From: Lewinellaceae bacterium | Lineage (GTDB): Bacteria > Bacteroidota > Bacteroidia > Chitinophagales > Saprospiraceae | Direction: 5' to 3' | NCBI GenBank assembly: GCA_947476195.1 | Contig: CANJPT010000004.1 | Coordinates: 26,527 to 90,526 of the forward strand | DNA length: 64,000 bases | In this document: positions 61,259-64,000 of the stretch, one piece after another | How positions within the stretch are numbered: the first letter of the stretch is position 1 | Layout: each line of letters begins with the position of its first letter | Notes under the pieces: generated by a model | Database searches by the model: none | What the model was told of the DNA's origin: nothing | Seen by the model: the letters and a program-made list of their open reading frames with translations, nothing else | Made by a program: the position numbers and the translations under genes

Positions 61259-61675
61259 TCAGTTTTTGGGAGCAGGTTTAGCTGCTGGTGTGGGCGTATT
61301 CTTAGCTGCTGGTGCTGTGGCCTTAGCTGCTGGTGTAGTGGACTTCGGTTTGCTACTGCGGTGTTTGGTTTTTTTAGCAGGTGCTTTTGCTGTAGCAGGA
61401 GCTGCTTTAGTTGAAGCACGTGTTTTAGCTGGTGCTGTTTGCGTCGGTGCTTTAGCTGCAGTCGGGGCTGCTTTAGCTGCTGGAGCTGTTTGCGTCGGTG
61501 CTTTAGCAGTAGTCGGGGCTGTCTTAGCTGCTGGTGCTGTTTGCGTCGGTGCTTTGCTGGTGGTTGCAGCAGGCGAAGTTGCTTTTGCATTGTTAGTGCC
61601 TGCAGCTGGAGAAGTTTGAGCGAAAAGACCGATCGCGAAAAATGCTAGTCCTAAAGTGAATGCTACTTTTTTCAT
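61259..61675 (-). CDS. Secreted Ala/Pro/Thr/Lys-rich repeat protein
   Basis: An exported low-complexity protein of 138 residues. Met 61675 starts a clear signal peptide (KKVAFTLGLAFFAIGLFAQ). The mature chain is built of units like KAPTQTAPAAKTAPTTA (about three near-copies at ~40-90), then a basic centre (KAPAKKTKHRSSKPK) and more AAK/AAP units. It is strongly positively charged and lacks cysteine. It looks like histone H1-type or TonB-linker-type sequence, but the signal peptide argues for a periplasmic or surface location, possibly binding peptidoglycan, polysaccharide or DNA (inference). The repeats at DNA level are ~45 bp and may vary in number. The reverse strand is open too, but only as a shadow. 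Confidence 0.8.
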   Translation of the reverse strand: MKKVAFTLGLAFFAIGLFAQTSPAAGTNNAKATSPAATTSKAPTQTAPAAKTAPTTAKAPTQTAPAAKAAPTAAKAPTQTAPAKTRASTKAAPATAKAPAKKTKHRSSKPKSTTPAAKATAPAAKNTPTPAAKPAPKN

Positions 61676-61811
61676 GTTGTTGAAAATGAGAAGTTTGTGT
61701 AATAATTTTTGTGCGTTATTATGACACAAAGATGCGGTGGCATTTCGCCGGTGCCAAGCGTAGCATTGGTGAAACGGGCATAGTGGCTGGTAAAGCAGGC
61801 CGAGCAGTTTT

Positions 61812-62582
61812 TTAACGATTTTCCATCCAGTGCAAAAAATCGCTGGACTTCGCTTTGCTCACCACAATGGACTCCTTTGTTTGGGCATTGAGCTTTAGTA
61901 ACAGCTTCCGTGCGAAGTATTGTTCTACTTCCACGATCGCTTTGACATTTACCAGAAACTGCCGATTGGCTCTGTAAAATTGCTTTGCATCCAGCATGCT
62001 TTCCAATTCATCCAGGGTATGGTTGAGTATGAAGCGCCGGTTGTCGAAGGTGTGCAGGAATGTCACCTCGTGTTCAATGTAAAAATAGGCGATATCAGAG
62101 ACCGCTATGGGCAGAAGTTTGTCCCGCTGAGACACCAAAAACGCAGTTTTAACGCTTGGTTGTCTTGCTTCACTAAGCAATTTGGACAGTTTTGCCTCGA
62201 GGCTGCCATCGCGCTTTTGGAAAAAATTTTCCAAAGCCCGCACTTTGTCTAAGGCCCGGCGCACCTGCTCGCGATCAAATGGTTTGAGAATATAATCCAC
62301 CCCATTTACCTGAAAAGCACGCAATGCATGCTCATCAAAAGCGGTACAAAATACCACCGGGCATTCTACATTGATCTCTTCAAAAATATCAAAACTCAGC
62401 CCGTCAGCCAACTGGATATCAAAAAAGGCAAGATCTGGCATGGGATGGGTACGCAGCCAGGCAATGGCCCCTTCTACCGAATCAAGCGTGCCCAAAAACA
62501 CGGCTCCCGGCAATAATTCCTGTATGGTCGCTTGCAGGTCAAGCGCAGTACGTTGTTCGTCTTCGACGATTAAGATTCTCAT
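61812..62582 (-). CDS. LytTR-family response regulator
   Basis: A cytoplasmic transcription regulator of 256 residues. The receiver domain begins MRILIVEDEQ, with phosphoacceptor Asp55 in LAFFDIQLADG, the Thr in VVFCTAFDEHA, and Lys in YILKPFD. A linker (~125-150) leads to a LytTR DNA-binding domain (DKLLPIAVSDIAYFYIEHE, FILNHTLDELESML, FYRANRQFLVN). It overlaps the sensor kinase gene by four bases (ATGA at 62579-62582), a classic translationally coupled pair. Targets are unknown. It could control the adjacent Ala/Pro-rich secreted protein gene (speculative). Confidence 0.93.
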   Translation of the reverse strand: MRILIVEDEQRTALDLQATIQELLPGAVFLGTLDSVEGAIAWLRTHPMPDLAFFDIQLADGLSFDIFEEINVECPVVFCTAFDEHALRAFQVNGVDYILKPFDREQVRRALDKVRALENFFQKRDGSLEAKLSKLLSEARQPSVKTAFLVSQRDKLLPIAVSDIAYFYIEHEVTFLHTFDNRRFILNHTLDELESMLDAKQFYRANRQFLVNVKAIVEVEQYFARKLLLKLNAQTKESIVVSKAKSSDFLHWMENR

Positions 62583-63616
62583 GTGTATGGGATAAGTGGC
62601 AGGCGAACAGTGAAATAAGCGTCTGTTTTTTCCACCTCGATCTCTTTTCCTGTGAGCGCCCGATATCGTTTTCGAATATTGTCGAGACCAATATGGCTGG
62701 ATTCTTCCACCGATCGTTTAGGCTGGAGATTGTTGCGCACTACCAGGTAAGCCCCCTCTTGAAAAAGTTCGATTTGCAGGGGCTTTTCTGCACTTACTAT
62801 ATTGTGCTTGATACAATTTTCAACCAGCATCTGGAGGGTGAGTGGTGGTATAAAAATCTGGTTTTCTGAAGGCATTAGGCTTTGAATCAGCTGCAATTTG
62901 TCTTCAAAACGAGCTTTTAACATGAAAAAATAATTGTTTAGAACGACCAGTTCTTCCTCCAGCGTTGCTTTTTCTTTTTGGTTGCTCAACAACAAATTAC
63001 GGTACAGATCAGAGAGTCGAACGATATACTCCTCCGATTTTGGATCATTGATCTTTACCATTGTTTTGAGAATATTCAGTGAATTGAACAGAAAATGTGG
63101 GTTCACCTGCTGTTTCAACGCTTCAAAATGCGCTACTGAGGTCTCCAACTTCAGGCGCTCGTTCTCCATTTGGGTCAAATAATATCTACGTAGCAAGTCC
63201 AGAAAGTAGATCACCAGCAATACAAAACTTGCGGTAATGGCTGCCCTGAATTCATTGGCGCCCTCCCGTTCTACATAGCCTTGTAAGTCATCATCAATGT
63301 GAAGTATCTGCAGCCGTTCATCGGCCCAAATGACGAGATAACTAAACAATAGTGTCGTCAGGATCCTGCCCAGGTGTGGCCAATGCGGTCTTGCTTTTTT
63401 AAAAAACCAGTTTTCCAGCAGTGGATACCCCACCAGATTATACCACCAGACCGCCAGAGTAAAGAAAAAACCAAATGCCAGTTCGCGGGCCATCACGCCT
63501 GGCTGTAGCCCCTGACGAAACCAGGCATTGGCAGGAAAAATGAGTCCTGCCATCGCTGCGCTCACAAACGCGGCGATCCAATAAGCCGTTTTTGAGCGTA
63601 TCAGTGGTTTTTTCAT
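62579..63616 (-). CDS. LytS/YehU-like sensor histidine kinase
   Basis: An inner-membrane sensor kinase of 345 residues. Hydrophobic segments near 12-30, 45-65, 84-98 and 128-142 give four likely membrane helices. The phosphoacceptor is His174 in ALKQQVNPHFLFNSLNIL (His_kinase family). The ATP-binding part has IPPLTLQMLVENCIKHNI (N-box) and SHIGLDNIRKRYRALTG (G-box-like). No extracytoplasmic sensing domain is present, so the signal may be sensed within the membrane. The gene starts 12 bp after the stop of the edge-cut gene and is coupled to the response regulator. Confidence 0.93.
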   Translation of the reverse strand: MKKPLIRSKTAYWIAAFVSAAMAGLIFPANAWFRQGLQPGVMARELAFGFFFTLAVWWYNLVGYPLLENWFFKKARPHWPHLGRILTTLLFSYLVIWADERLQILHIDDDLQGYVEREGANEFRAAITASFVLLVIYFLDLLRRYYLTQMENERLKLETSVAHFEALKQQVNPHFLFNSLNILKTMVKINDPKSEEYIVRLSDLYRNLLLSNQKEKATLEEELVVLNNYFFMLKARFEDKLQLIQSLMPSENQIFIPPLTLQMLVENCIKHNIVSAEKPLQIELFQEGAYLVVRNNLQPKRSVEESSHIGLDNIRKRYRALTGKEIEVEKTDAYFTVRLPLIPYT

Positions 63617-63628
63617 ATCCTAAATAAT

Positions 63629-64000
63629 TCAATTCCCGTTTACCGGAACCATGATATCAGGGGCCGGTTTGGGCAAAGGCGACGGGGACATCGTTTCAAA
63701 TGCCATGGCTGAAAGTATGGCCTGATGTAAAGCATCCGGATCTACAGCAGATCCATGACGAAGTGTTTTACGTAACTGAGTGAGTGCATCTATCGCACGA
63801 TTGGCTCGTATGGCATGTGCACCACTCATTTTGCCTGTTTCGATTCTGAATGCAACAATACCCTTATCCAGTTGCGTCGCTGCAAAAATATATCGCCCTT
63901 CCGCTAATTGTTGCTCTGCAGCTGCAAAATGTATATGACTGTCAGGAGTGATTGCTTTTTGCCCGGTACTATTGGATGCTTCTTGGTCGCGCTCAGCTCC
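63629..64000 (-). CDS. Unknown protein, N-terminus outside the window
   Basis: The frame is open from the window edge to the stop at 63629, giving at least 123 residues. The Met at 63829 is internal, since the same frame continues upstream without a stop (ERDQEASNSTGQKAITPDSH, then AAAEQQLAEGRYIFAATQLD). No domain is recognised. Pieces such as HAIRANRAIDALTQLRKTLR are helical, and the end is Pro-rich (SPSPLPKPAPDIMVPVNGN). It is probably co-transcribed with the sensor kinase gene 12 bp downstream, so it may take part in the same signalling unit. Confidence 0.6.
   Translation of the reverse strand, partial: GAERDQEASNSTGQKAITPDSHIHFAAAEQQLAEGRYIFAATQLDKGIVAFRIETGKMSGAHAIRANRAIDALTQLRKTLRHGSAVDPDALHQAILSAMAFETMSPSPLPKPAPDIMVPVNGN

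Noticed and set aside
61266..61648. Hydrophobic Ala/Val/Gly-rich and Cys-rich plus-strand ORFs
   Set aside because: Both are reverse readings of the Ala/Pro/Lys repeat gene; low complexity makes every frame open.

Overview
The window looks like chromosomal DNA of a Bacteroidota bacterium, most likely a Saprospiria-type organism (inference). Signs seen in the sequence are: secreted proteins with C-terminal type IX secretion (T9SS) sorting domains, a SprB-type repeat, lipoproteins with Bacteroidota-style lipoboxes, -7 promoter boxes of the form TAnnTTTG, near absence of Shine-Dalgarno sequences, a 208-residue uridine-kinase-type enzyme beside a CNT nucleoside transporter, and many short palindromic interspersed repeats of kinds common in this phylum. 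No rRNA, CRISPR array, transposase, integrase or phage gene was seen.

Layout. 1-5240: a truncated secreted amidohydrolase, a small unknown, hemA, a CotH-type T9SS protein and a flavoprotein. 5300-9750: MFS transporter, uridine kinase and nucleoside transporter (divergent salvage pair), and a DUF1460 cell-wall amidase-like protein. 9750-17150: a lipoprotein beta-propeller gene broken by an in-frame TAG, dnaK, a DUF6913-like gene, dapA, tRNA-Leu(GAG), glutaryl-CoA dehydrogenase and a TonB-C-like secreted protein. 17170-23550: the most unusual part. An orphan MNT nucleotidyltransferase is followed by a 160-bp remnant of an M29 aminopeptidase 3' end, two T9SS surface-protein genes (the first with a frameshift at a C7 tract in its signal-peptide region), and then the intact M29 aminopeptidase, whose last 124 bp are identical to the remnant. 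23600-31060: recQ, a decayed PKD/T9SS gene and a 1069-residue beta-helix T9SS protein. 31290-39230: lysine-type aldehyde dehydrogenase, DinB-like protein, a MITE-like nested palindrome, two lipoproteins and a class A penicillin-binding protein. 39466-50763: a lipoprotein and large helical-repeat protein pair, a thioredoxin-like protein, dnaX with a heptamer repeat in its linker, a glycosyltransferase, a protein of the group often labelled 'asparagine synthetase B', a lipoprotein and a POT peptide transporter. 50900-64000: two outer-membrane-like proteins, a Rieske oxygenase, an amidohydrolase, a ComEA-like/ComEC pair, a cytochrome/copper monooxygenase T9SS protein, a fatty acid hydroxylase, an Ala/Pro/Lys-rich secreted protein, a LytTR two-component system and an edge-cut unknown.

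How genes work together. Glutaryl-CoA dehydrogenase and the ALDH7-type dehydrogenase both fit lysine breakdown while DapA makes lysine. NupC-type transport plus uridine kinase gives nucleoside salvage. ComEC plus the multi-HhH protein suggests DNA uptake. The POT transporter and the M29 aminopeptidase fit use of peptides.

Two themes stand out. First, exported-protein genes carry all four reading-frame lesions noticed (two nonsense codons, two single-base frameshifts), and one pair of surface genes is bracketed by long identical direct repeats. Second, at least eight types of palindromic or tandem repeat sit at gene ends, and some have reshaped coding sequences (dnaX linker, start of the gene at 40662, end of the gene at 60372). 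All calls rest on reading the sequence without database searches.
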